Source of the DNA: Candidatus Lachnocurva vaginae
GTDB lineage: Bacteria; Bacillota; Clostridia; Lachnospirales; Lachnospiraceae
Direction of reading: 5' to 3'
Length of the DNA stretch: 64,000 nt
Assembly (NCBI GenBank): GCA_011082265.1
Contig: CP049781.1
Location: 1,116,001-1,180,000 of the forward strand
Under the pieces are notes generated by a model, which made no database searches, had not been told where the DNA came from, and saw nothing but the letters and a program-made list of their open reading frames with translations. Shown in pieces: positions 1 to 7,360 of the stretch. Positions within the stretch are counted from its first letter, which is position 1. Every line of letters starts with the position of its first letter. The position numbers were made by a program, and so were the translations under genes.

Positions 1-790
1 TTATCTGTTTTTCATCCGGAACTAAATTATAATTTGCAAGACTATCTAACTTCTTTTGAAGTATAGTTATAGGTTTTGAAATGGATTTTGCTAAGAACTT
101 CGATATGAAGAAACCTATGATTAAAAATGCAGCACAAAGAATAAGTGAATACGTAATCATCTTTTTATTCATATCATCTACATGTTTATGCTTTTCAGCT
201 ATAAGCTTATCAATGTCATCTGTGTAATTTCCGGTAACGACAATCCAACCGAAAGGTTTATATTTTTGAACATATCCTCTCTTTTTTTCTGCAACAGTGC
301 TACCTTTTTTTGGGAAATAATAATTCAAATATCCGCATCCCTTATCACTGTTACCTATATCCAAAATCCTTTGCATAAAGCCGAATCCCTTCGCATCTTT
401 TGCATCTTTTCTATTTTTTCCCTCAACGTTTTTATTGCCTAAAAGAACTACATTCACTCCGTCTTCCGTATCAATTGTAAAATATCCGTCTTTACCATAT
501 CTTATTTTTCTTACCATGTCAGCAGCAACTCTAAGTCCTTCTTTCTTAGTAATTGTTCCGCTGTCTATCTCCTCTTTTACTCCATCAAGCATTGAAATAA
601 CGGATTCAACTTCACTTTTAATAAGATTGTCATAATTTAAAGTAAGCTCGTCTGATAATGTACCTGTTAAATCTGATGTGATATTTTCTGTTTGATAAAG
701 CATAAATGATGTGCATATAATAATGCTTAGAAATATCGATGCAAGCAACATAAAAGAAATTTTAAATCCTATTTTTCGTTTTGGAAACAT
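1..790 (-). CDS. methyl-accepting chemotaxis protein, N-terminal part (cut by window edge)
   Basis: The minus frame is open from an ATG at 788-790 to the window edge, giving about 263 residues; the C-terminus lies outside. An AAGGAGG site precedes the start. Visible order: a short cytoplasmic N-terminus, a membrane helix at about residues 10-32, an extracellular region of about 180 residues, a second helix at about 215-235, then the start of a HAMP segment (SKPITILQKK). The extracellular part has the single-Cache pattern RYGKDGYFTID followed by PFGWIVVTGNY, as in sCache chemoreceptors. The family senses small ligands outside and passes the signal to CheA/CheW. The signalling domain is not visible, so a Cache histidine kinase remains possible but less likely. 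The ligand is unknown. Confidence 0.8.
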   Translation of the reverse strand, partial: MFPKRKIGFKISFMLLASIFLSIIICTSFMLYQTENITSDLTGTLSDELTLNYDNLIKSEVESVISMLDGVKEEIDSGTITKKEGLRVAADMVRKIRYGKDGYFTIDTEDGVNVVLLGNKNVEGKNRKDAKDAKGFGFMQRILDIGNSDKGCGYLNYYFPKKGSTVAEKKRGYVQKYKPFGWIVVTGNYTDDIDKLIAEKHKHVDDMNKKMITYSLILCAAFLIIGFFISKFLAKSISKPITILQKKLDSLANYNLVPDEKQI

Positions 791-879
791 AAAAAAATAT
801 AACCTCCTTGTTAAAGTCTGACTTTTCATACTATATATCCATTATATCGCATATATGCAAAATATATCCAGCAATTTAA

Positions 880-1533
880 TTATTTTTCTAAGAGTTTTAC
901 CATCTCAATTCCGGGATCTATGATTTCTATATCTGTAAGCTTTTCCAACTCTTCTTTTAAATAAGGGAAATGAGTACAGCCTAAAATTATAGCTTGAATT
1001 TTGTATTTTTCATCTTTAATTCCATTAATATAACTAAAAAGTCCACTTAAGTTTAACGAGTCTATGATTTCTTCGGCAGGAATATCTTTTTCTATTTTTT
1101 CTACAATAGAAAGATTTCCCATACTTATAATATTTCGTTCGCTATCTCTATTTAAAGATTCATCTTCTTTATATGAAGCTATGGCATTAGCTGTCATAAT
1201 AAAAATATTTTTATATTTTTTTGAAAATTTCTCATAGACGTCAAATGGTGTAATGATTTCAATGTTTAATTTTTTAGAAAGCTTCTTAAAATCTAAAGCA
1301 CCGGACAAAGAATTGCAATAAATGAAGAACTTGTCTGCTCCCCATTTTAAAGCTTCATCAGCGAAAAATAAGAATTTTTCTTCCAAAAGTTCTTTTGAAT
1401 AATATTGAAGTTTACTCTGCTCTTTTGGTGAATTTGAGAGAGGAAACTTTTTCCCGATAAATCCATTTTTTTCTATAATTTCATATCCTAAATCTGTATC
1501 TTTAGGAGTTCCTGCAAATATAGCAACCTTCAT
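880..1533 (-). CDS. Asp/Glu racemase family protein (glutamate racemase-like)
   Basis: This 217-residue protein has both cysteine motifs of the Asp/Glu racemase superfamily: IYCNSLSGA near residue 70 and ILGCTHFPYL near residue 185. In the family the two cysteines are the acid/base pair that inverts the alpha carbon. It is shorter than typical MurI glutamate racemases (about 265 residues) and begins MKVAIFAGTP instead of the usual MurI start with a D-S-G-x-G-G motif. It could therefore supply D-glutamate for peptidoglycan or be a related amino-acid racemase. The final residues DPGIEMVKLLEK resemble the usual MurI ending. The gene stands alone, about 90 bp from the divergently placed end of the chemoreceptor leader. 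Confidence 0.72.
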   Translation of the reverse strand: MKVAIFAGTPKDTDLGYEIIEKNGFIGKKFPLSNSPKEQSKLQYYSKELLEEKFLFFADEALKWGADKFFIYCNSLSGALDFKKLSKKLNIEIITPFDVYEKFSKKYKNIFIMTANAIASYKEDESLNRDSERNIISMGNLSIVEKIEKDIPAEEIIDSLNLSGLFSYINGIKDEKYKIQAIILGCTHFPYLKEELEKLTDIEIIDPGIEMVKLLEK

Positions 1534-1598
1534 ATTTTTTCCCTTCTTTTACTAATTTTTTATATTTTATCTTATTTATAATCTATAGTAAATAAAAA

Positions 1599-1634
1599 AC
1601 GCCTTTCTTAAAGAATAGCTTTAAGAAAGGCATT
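1599..1634 (-). terminator. intrinsic terminator of the flagellin gene
   Basis: A perfect 13-bp stem (arms 1601-1613 and 1619-1631) with a 5-nt loop is followed on the minus strand by a run of T. It lies about 100 bp past the flagellin stop codon. Confidence 0.9.
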
Positions 1635-1732
1635 TCATTATGGCTTTATTTTTAACATGCTTTTTAATCTTTTATTTAAGCTTTTATTTGTATCCTTATA
1701 TTTTTTAATACATAAAGACTAAATCTTAAGGA

Positions 1733-3193
1733 TTACTGAAGAAGTGCAAGAACTCCTTGGCTTGACTGATTAGCCTGTGCAAGCATTGATGTACCTGCCT
1801 GCTTAAGAATATTATTCTTAGAGTATTCAACCATTTCAGAAGCCATATCTGTATCTCTTATACGTGACTCAGCTGCTGTCGTGTTTTCAGATATGTTATC
1901 CAAGTTAGCGATTGTATGCTCAAGTCTGTTCTGAATAGCACCGAGTGATGATCTCTGAGCTGATACCTTAGAAATAGCATCTCCTATTGAGTCAATTGCA
2001 TAAGTTGCAGCATTTCCTGAATCGTCTGATACATTAAGATTTTTAACTCCAAGATATGCTGATGTCATTGCTTCAACATTTACGTTGATCTTATTTGTCA
2101 TGTCAGCATCTGAACCTACGTGGAGGTTGAAGGAAAGGGTTTGAGGAACTTTTGCTTGGGCTACGGTAATTGTAAAAGTATTATTTGTGCCATCGTTTTC
2201 AACTTTTCCGCCCTCTTCAGTATTTCCTATTTTGTTAGCGTCTGTAAGCTCCTTTTTTACCCTATTACGTGCCTCTTCTAATGAAATAACAGATGGATCA
2301 TTTTCATCGTATGGTGTTTTTTTATCTTTCAATATATGTAATTCTTTTCCACCTGCTTTTATTACTGCCCCTGGGGTAGCCAAGTCCTTACACTCTTTAC
2401 ACTCTGCATTTGCATCTGCTTGTTTTAACGTTTTAGGATCTTTTTCATAAAATCCAGCTTTTGTTAGTTTTTTTCCGGCTTCTCCAGTTTCCTCATCTTT
2501 ATTATGGTACGTATACTCTTTACCATTAACCGTTATTTTTTCACCTGAAGCAAATTCTTTGTCTTTATGAAGCATATTTTTTACTTCTTCTGCTACTTTA
2601 GTGTTATCACCCTCACCTATCGTATATTCCTTACCTCCGATAGATACTTTGTTTCCAGCTTTAAGGTCATCCATTGTAAATGTAGCAGTTCCATCACCAT
2701 TATCTGTAAGTTTTCCTTTAAGTCCTGCATCATGTGCTGGCAAGTTGATTGTCTTTTCTCCACCGTCTTTATCACCTTTTAAAAGATAAGTTTCATTGAA
2801 CTTTGTTGTTTCAGCTACACGGTCGATTTCTGTTGTAAGCTGTCCGATTTCTGACTGGATAGCATCTCTATCAGATTTACTATTCGTTCCATTTGCTGCC
2901 TGAGTTGAAAGCTCATTCATTCTTTGAAGCATTGAGTGTACTTCTGTAAGTGCTCCTTCTGCTGTCTGAACTGCAGATATACCATCCTGTGCATTCTTTG
3001 ATGCACGATTTAAGCCTTTAATCTGCTTTCTCATCTTCTCACTAATTGTAAGACCTGCTGCATCATCTGCTGCTCTATTAATTCTAAAGCCTGATGAAAG
3101 CTTTTCTGTTGACTTAGCTTGTGCTAAAGTCGTTCCGCCTAAAACTCTATTTGAGTTCATTGCCTGCATGTTGTGTTGTACTACCATTGCCAT
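1733..3193 (-). CDS. flagellin
   Basis: Flagellin of 486 residues, the filament subunit secreted by the flagellar type III apparatus. The N-terminal D0/D1 coiled-coil region is classical (LSSGFRINRAADDAAGLTIS, then NAQDGISAVQTAEGAL), and so is the C-terminal D1/D0 region (NRLEHTIANLDNISENTTAA to MLAQANQSSQGVLALLQ). The central region, about residues 145-400, is variable and contains three imperfect copies of a motif like GGKEYTIG, NGKEYTYH and GGKELHIL. It also has an ECKEC motif near residue 264; cysteine is rare in flagellins. The start follows a strong AAGGAGG. The leader and promoter features upstream suggest sigma-28 and CsrA-type control. No other flagellar gene is in the window. Confidence 0.95.
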   Translation of the reverse strand: MAMVVQHNMQAMNSNRVLGGTTLAQAKSTEKLSSGFRINRAADDAAGLTISEKMRKQIKGLNRASKNAQDGISAVQTAEGALTEVHSMLQRMNELSTQAANGTNSKSDRDAIQSEIGQLTTEIDRVAETTKFNETYLLKGDKDGGEKTINLPAHDAGLKGKLTDNGDGTATFTMDDLKAGNKVSIGGKEYTIGEGDNTKVAEEVKNMLHKDKEFASGEKITVNGKEYTYHNKDEETGEAGKKLTKAGFYEKDPKTLKQADANAECKECKDLATPGAVIKAGGKELHILKDKKTPYDENDPSVISLEEARNRVKKELTDANKIGNTEEGGKVENDGTNNTFTITVAQAKVPQTLSFNLHVGSDADMTNKINVNVEAMTSAYLGVKNLNVSDDSGNAATYAIDSIGDAISKVSAQRSSLGAIQNRLEHTIANLDNISENTTAAESRIRDTDMASEMVEYSKNNILKQAGTSMLAQANQSSQGVLALLQ

Positions 3194-3215
3194 AATATTT
3201 TCCTCCTTGACTTTT

Positions 3216-3240
3216 CCTCGCTACATTCCATGTAGCAAGG
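3216..3240 (-). promoter_or_regulatory. leader hairpin of flagellin mRNA, candidate CsrA site
   Basis: A 10-bp stem (3216-3225 with 3231-3240, one G-U pair) presents the loop TGGAA. The loop and flanks read CTACATGGAATGTAG on the minus strand, close to the CsrA consensus RUACARGGAUGU. The hairpin ends about 22 nt before the start codon, and the ribosome binding site AAGGAGGA downstream also contains GGA. Confidence 0.5.
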
Positions 3241-3258
3241 GTACATATTGACAATACA

Positions 3259-3286
3259 TAAGGCTTTTCATTTCCATTTAGCCTTA
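3259..3286 (-). promoter_or_regulatory. second GGA-loop hairpin in flagellin leader
   Basis: The inverted repeat TAAGGCT...AGCCTTA (minus strand) encloses a 14-nt loop containing ATGGAAATG. Together with the hairpin at 3216-3240 and the Shine-Dalgarno GGA, this gives three spaced GGA sites in one leader of about 95 nt. Confidence 0.4.
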
Positions 3287-3294
3287 CGATTATT

Positions 3295-3321
3295 TTATCG
3301 GTTAATAGATAAGAAAAATTA
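3295..3321 (-). promoter_or_regulatory. sigma-28-type (SigD/FliA) promoter of flagellin
   Basis: On the minus strand ACCGATAA (3295-3302) matches the sigma-28 -10 element GCCGATAA except for the first base. TAAT (3318-3321) lies 15 nt upstream in the -35 position, where the consensus is TAAA. Sigma-28 control of flagellin is the norm for motile Firmicutes. Confidence 0.65.
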
Positions 3322-3422
3322 ATAGGGTAAAAGAATTTTATATAAAAATTTTAAAGAAGAATTTAAAGAAGAAATTTTTATATAAAAATTATGCTATAAT
3401 CATTAGAGAAACAATATGTATA

Positions 3423-3509
3423 AATAATATGTATTAAAAGAAATAATGCGTATTAAAGGAAATAATGTGTATTAAAATAATAATGCGTATTAAAGGAAAT
3501 AATGCGTAT
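3423..3509. repeat. tandem repeat, about 19 bp x 4.6
   Basis: Imperfect copies of AATAATGCGTATTAAAGGA start at 3423, 3442, 3461, 3480 and 3498. They end in the ribosome binding region of the hydrolase gene at 3532. Confidence 0.9.
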
Positions 3510-3531
3510 CTATAGAAGGAGAAAATGTATC

Positions 3532-4089
3532 ATGGAAATCAAAAAAGCTCTTATTATAATAGACTATACTTATGATTTTGTAGCAGACAAAGGTTTACTT
3601 ACAGTGGGAAAGCCTGCTCAGGCACTAGAGAAAAATATCGTAGCTTTATCACAAAAATTTTTAGATGACAATCAATTTATTGTTATAGCATCTGATAATC
3701 ACCACAAAAATGACAAGTATCATCCTGAAACGAAATTATTTCCTCCGCACAACATAGAAGGCTCTTCCGGGCAAAAATTATATGGCACGTTAGAAGATTT
3801 TTATCAAAAAAATAAAGATAAAGAAAACATCTATTACATAAAGAAAACTAGATATTCAGCATTTTGCGGAACAGATCTTTTTCTAAAATTAAGAGAAAGA
3901 AATATAAATGAATTACATTTGACAGGAGTTTGTACTGATATTTGTGTACTTCATACTGCTATAGACGCTTATAATCTAGGCTTTAAAATAGTTATTCACG
4001 AAGACTCTGTAAGTAGTTTTAATAGCGAAGGGCATAAATGGGCATTAAATCATTTTAAAAATTGTCTTGGTGCGGAAATTATTTCTTAG
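3532..4089 (+). CDS. isochorismatase-family cysteine hydrolase (nicotinamidase-like)
   Basis: This cysteine hydrolase has about 185 residues from the ATG at 3532. An in-frame ATG at 3502 also exists, but AGAAGGAGA sits between the two, so the later start is preferred. Family features visible are the N-terminal Asp (LIIIDYTYDF), a metal-site-like DNHHKNDKYH with PPHN downstream, the lysine region KKTRYSAFCGTDL, and the catalytic cysteine in LTGVCTDICVLHTAIDAY. The pattern fits PncA-type amidases, which turn nicotinamide into nicotinate in NAD salvage. Other isochorismatase-fold hydrolases share it, so the substrate is inferred. The gene stands alone on the plus strand after a tandem-repeat leader. 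Confidence 0.78.
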   Translation: MEIKKALIIIDYTYDFVADKGLLTVGKPAQALEKNIVALSQKFLDDNQFIVIASDNHHKNDKYHPETKLFPPHNIEGSSGQKLYGTLEDFYQKNKDKENIYYIKKTRYSAFCGTDLFLKLRERNINELHLTGVCTDICVLHTAIDAYNLGFKIVIHEDSVSSFNSEGHKWALNHFKNCLGAEIIS

Positions 4090-4353
<264 letters not shown>

Positions 4354-4600
4354 TGTTTTAATACTCTTCACCCTATCTTACAAAAAATATTTGAAGGGAA
4401 ACGAAGTACACCTCATAAACAGCCGGTAGGAATCGAACCTACCCGAAAACCTTTGACTGTAAAATTTTACATATTGTAAAATTTTTTAATAGTTATATTT
4501 GCCTTATCGACTTTTTGTTTCTCTTCTTATAGAATAGCACTAAAGATGTCCATTAAACATCCCTTATGATATTTTTCTTTCTTTTAAGTCTTAAGTCTGA
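4354..4600. other. intergenic debris with a tRNA T-arm-like segment
   Basis: No gene is visible. At about 4424-4442 GGTAGG-AATCGAA-CCTACC reads on the minus strand as a perfect T-arm (stem 6, loop TTCGATT), but no acceptor, D or anticodon arms can be paired around it. A 9-bp inverted repeat (GTAAAATTTTAC and its neighbour) follows at 4459-4485. This may be the scar of a tRNA-targeted insertion. Confidence 0.3.
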
Positions 4601-4862
4601 TTAAAACTTATTTTTCTCTTCTACAATCTCTTTAAATCTATCATAAAGTACATACTCTTTAAACCTATAACTATAATAAGGTACATACTCTTTAAACCTA
4701 TAACTACAATAAGGTACATACTCTTTTAGTTCTTCTATTTTCATTAGGCTCATCATTATGTCCAATAATATTATTTACAATTTCATCATCAATTGAATCT
4801 AACAATAATTGAATATAGTCTTTAATTAATTTATCTATATCAACTATATGCTTTTTTATACT
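4601..4862 (-). pseudogene. decayed gene 3' end, unknown function, with 11-residue repeats
   Basis: Two overlapping minus frames look like one broken gene. Frame A (4862 to 4704) has no start and reads KHIVDIDKLIKDYIQLLLDS... to GHNDEPNEN. Frame B (4756 to 4601) has an ATG and reads MMSLMKIEELKEYVPY, then repeats RFKEYVPYYSY, and ends EEKNKF. The repeats come from a 33-bp tandem repeat (4645-4727), a multiple of three, so each copy adds 11 residues in frame B. A frameshift near 4740 would join the two. I do not recognise the family. Its position between a broken DNA methylase and the CRISPR array fits debris of a mobile or restriction-modification locus, but this is inference. Confidence 0.4.
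4645..4727. repeat. 33-bp tandem repeat x 2.5
   Basis: Units begin at 4645, 4678 and 4711. Each contains GTACATACTCTTTAAACC. The unit length keeps the minus reading frame. Confidence 0.95.
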
Positions 4863-4900
4863 TTAGTTTGCTAGCGTCGTAACCTTTCCTGCTTTAATAG

Positions 4901-5399
4901 TGAAAGCACGCACTTTAAAAAACACAGTTATAAAACTAGCTTTTTTCCCTAAATTATTTGATATTCGTTTTAGTCCTATTCAAAACAACACAGTTATAAA
5001 ACTCATTGATTGTAACACTATGAGAGTGTCTAGTTTTAGTCCTATTCAAAACAACACAGTTATAAAACACAACACAAAAAAACTTTTGCTAAATATCGTG
5101 TTTTAGTCCTATTCAAAACAACACAGTTATAAAACTTTAATCTGCCTATCAGTGTTTTTTTACCAGTTTTAGTCCTATTCAAAACAACACAGTTATAAAA
5201 CGTATTTGTCCATTGTCCCAGTCCAAAACCGGTTTTAGTCCTATTCAAAACAACACAGTTATAAAACGACAAGTTTTATATTGACAAAGTTTCAATAGTT
5301 TTAGTCCTATTCAAAACAACACAGTTATAAAACTTACGGTAGACGATACAAGTTAGCACAGTAGTTTTAGTCCTATTCAAAACAACACAGTTATAAAAC
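4901..5399 (-). CRISPR. type II-A CRISPR array, 7 intact repeats plus a degenerate terminal repeat
   Basis: Seven identical 36-bp repeats start at 4967, 5033, 5100, 5166, 5232, 5298 and 5364. Spacers are 30 bp (one is 31). Read on the minus strand the repeat begins GTTTTATAACTGTG, continues TTGTTTTGAATAG and ends GACTAAAAC, very like the Streptococcus pyogenes repeat. An eighth copy at 4901-4936 keeps only the first 16 bases in minus orientation and then decays, as expected for the leader-distal end. The array therefore runs on the minus strand away from csn2, with the newest spacer next to 5399. I saw no spacer match elsewhere in the window by eye. Confidence 0.98.
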
Positions 5400-5503
5400 C
5401 TCGTGATGCCGATTCGTGCTGAAAATATAACATTTTCATTTTCTCACAAACCATTAAAATAGAACTAATTTTATTATTTCTTTTATTCAACATAGTGTAG
5501 TTA
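5400..5503 (-). promoter_or_regulatory. CRISPR leader
   Basis: AT-rich sequence between the csn2 stop codon and the first repeat. It ends CATCACGAG directly before the repeat on the minus strand, resembling the CGAG-ending leader anchors known for some type II-A systems. It should contain the array promoter and the integration signal. Confidence 0.7.
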
Positions 5504-6175
5504 TTATACCATATTTTCAAAAAATACAAAGTCTTCATCAACTAAAGCTTGTCTAAATCCTTCCACTTTTCTCGGTTCTAAGAATAAAACATCCAATTGA
5601 CTTAAAGATATATATTCTTTTAACTCTTTAATTTCTTTTGCCGTAATGTATGCCAATGTATTTACAAAACATATCAACTTAGATTTCCTAAAATGTGCCA
5701 TTGATTCCACAATATCTAATATTTTTTTATAAATATTTTCTTCTTCAACTATGATTTTTATTCCCATCGCTTTAAATAATGATTGAAATTGAAGAGAGGA
5801 TAATTCCAATGGTAAATCAACATCCACCATTTCTTCTCTAAGTAAATCTTCAAGTTCATAAAATAGTTTTTCATATTTGCTTCTATTTTCTACATTGTCT
5901 TTTATTTGATTTTCCAGTTCAGAATACACTGTTTTTAAAAAAGATGTAGAATTTATATTAAATCCCAAAATATCAAAAATAGTTAACACTTCAGATGTTT
6001 TTAAATTTTCCTGATTCAATTTGAAAATTTTCAAACTTTTTATATCCTCTGAATAATAGTACAGTTCAGATGCAATTTTTGAAAAAGATGTCGCATTTTC
6101 AATTGTAAGTATCGTCATATTTTCAATATTAATAGGCTTATCCAAAAAATTGCACATTAATTTAATCATCTTCAT
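5504..6175 (-). CDS. csn2: CRISPR-associated protein Csn2 (type II-A)
   Basis: Csn2 is identified mainly by position: it is the fourth gene after cas9, cas1 and cas2 and sits directly beside the array leader. Its 223 residues match the short Csn2 group (about 220 residues, as in S. pyogenes). The sequence MCNFLDKPINIENMTILTIE near the start and the KSLKIF...LTIFDILGFNINS region fit Csn2, which forms a tetrameric ring on double-stranded DNA ends and takes part in spacer acquisition with Cas1-Cas2 and Cas9. The gene overlaps cas2 by 14 bp, so the two are probably translationally coupled. Its presence defines the subtype as II-A. Confidence 0.88.
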   Translation of the reverse strand: MKMIKLMCNFLDKPINIENMTILTIENATSFSKIASELYYYSEDIKSLKIFKLNQENLKTSEVLTIFDILGFNINSTSFLKTVYSELENQIKDNVENRSKYEKLFYELEDLLREEMVDVDLPLELSSLQFQSLFKAMGIKIIVEEENIYKKILDIVESMAHFRKSKLICFVNTLAYITAKEIKELKEYISLSQLDVLFLEPRKVEGFRQALVDEDFVFFENMV

Positions 6176-6497
6176 CCTCTAATACTATGAGTCTTTTATC
6201 ATTATTTGCTATTGAGCTATCTTTTTCCCCTGTTAAATAAATAATCTTTGAAAATTGCTTTTCAGTAATACTAAGCAATGTGACAAGTCCTTCTTTTGGT
6301 ACTTTTGCTTTTATCCTACGAACCAATAATTCTTTTGATGTATTATTCAGAAAAATTTTACTATAAATCGAATATTGATGCATAATAAAGCCTTCATTTA
6401 CAAGGAATTTTCTGAAATCTCTATACATTTTTCTTTCTTTTGCCGTAGTCATAGGCAAATCAAACATTATTAATAATCTCATAAATCTATAACTCAT
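6162..6497 (-). CDS. cas2: CRISPR-associated endonuclease Cas2
   Basis: Cas2 of 111 residues, the structural partner of Cas1 in the spacer integration complex. The beginning RFMRLLIMFDLPMTTAKERK has the conserved Asp after a beta strand that marks Cas2, followed by YRDFRKFLVNEGFIMHQYSIY, the ferredoxin-like core. The length is normal for type II-A. The start codon overlaps the end of cas1 by 4 bp (ATGA arrangement) and the end overlaps csn2, so the genes form a tight operon. Confidence 0.95.
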   Translation of the reverse strand: MSYRFMRLLIMFDLPMTTAKERKMYRDFRKFLVNEGFIMHQYSIYSKIFLNNTSKELLVRRIKAKVPKEGLVTLLSITEKQFSKIIYLTGEKDSSIANNDKRLIVLEDEDD

Positions 6498-7360
6498 ATA
6501 ATAAATTCGGGAAACTTTATATTTTCACCATTTAAAATTTTGATTATCTTTCTTACATAATCTTCAATAATATTAGTTAAATACACTTGACTGTTATTGT
6601 ATGTATATGTTTCATTAAATATATCAAAAAGTCGTATCTTCATTTCCCTAAAGCTTTTGTCCATGCTTTCATATATTTTTTCATCTACTATGATTCTAAA
6701 TGGTTCCATTAAATCACTCGCCAAATTATAATCGTTAAATTGATTTGTATGCATAAGCCCTAGTTGTGTAATGCAACCATTTAACACAACTTCTCTTGCA
6801 ACTAAAGACAAAATCATACTATATCCGTAATTTAATCCTGCATTTATATCAGAATCAGATTTTCTTGTAAATGTATGCCCAAATAGTGTATTGAAATAGA
6901 TTCTTGCACTATGTGCTTCTCCATTACTTGGATCAGCTACCATAAGCTCCTGTCGTATTTCATGAATTTTTTTTGACTTTGTCTTGTAGTCCAGTTTTCC
7001 TAAAAGACTTGCCTGATTATACAATTTTTGATTTATTATATTAATCCATACCTCATCTTTCATATTTTGAGGCCATTCTATCTGTTTTTTTATTTGAAGA
7101 GAAGAATCATATCTTCCATAGAATGGCATAAGTACACTTATTGGCAGCCTTTTATCATCGCAAAATATTACATTAATTTTTTCATCAATCAATCTTTTTA
7201 ATAGCATACTTGTTATGCTTACTTCAGTAGATTCTACAATCAAATTATCAATTTCAGATAAATGAATAACCTCTTTTTTATCAGCAGATGTAAATACCAA
7301 GTAATTATTTTTATATGATAATTTTGAATGTATATTAATTACTACCGTTCTCCATCCCAT
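6494..7360 (-). CDS. cas1: CRISPR-associated integrase Cas1 (type II)
   Basis: Cas1 of 288 residues, which inserts new spacers at the leader end of the array. It begins MGWRTVVINIHSKLSYKNNY, the typical type II Cas1 start. The metal-site regions are visible: NGEAHSARIYFNTLFG with the conserved Glu, LGLMHTNQFNDYNLASDLME with the His, and the following Asp/Glu residues. The ATG follows the cas9 stop codon with no gap, so translation is probably coupled. All expected parts are present, so spacer uptake should be possible. Confidence 0.97.
   Translation of the reverse strand: MGWRTVVINIHSKLSYKNNYLVFTSADKKEVIHLSEIDNLIVESTEVSITSMLLKRLIDEKINVIFCDDKRLPISVLMPFYGRYDSSLQIKKQIEWPQNMKDEVWINIINQKLYNQASLLGKLDYKTKSKKIHEIRQELMVADPSNGEAHSARIYFNTLFGHTFTRKSDSDINAGLNYGYSMILSLVAREVVLNGCITQLGLMHTNQFNDYNLASDLMEPFRIIVDEKIYESMDKSFREMKIRLFDIFNETYTYNNSQVYLTNIIEDYVRKIIKILNGENIKFPEFII

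Noticed and set aside
3502..3531. Upstream ATG as start of the hydrolase
   Set aside because: The ribosome binding site AGAAGGAGA lies inside this extension and points to the ATG at 3532.
4900..5272. Protein-like frames on both strands across the CRISPR array
   Set aside because: The repeating residues are translations of the 36-bp repeat; the array explains them.
4937..5363. Spacers matching other parts of this window (self-targeting)
   Set aside because: No match longer than chance was seen by eye; a proper search was not possible.
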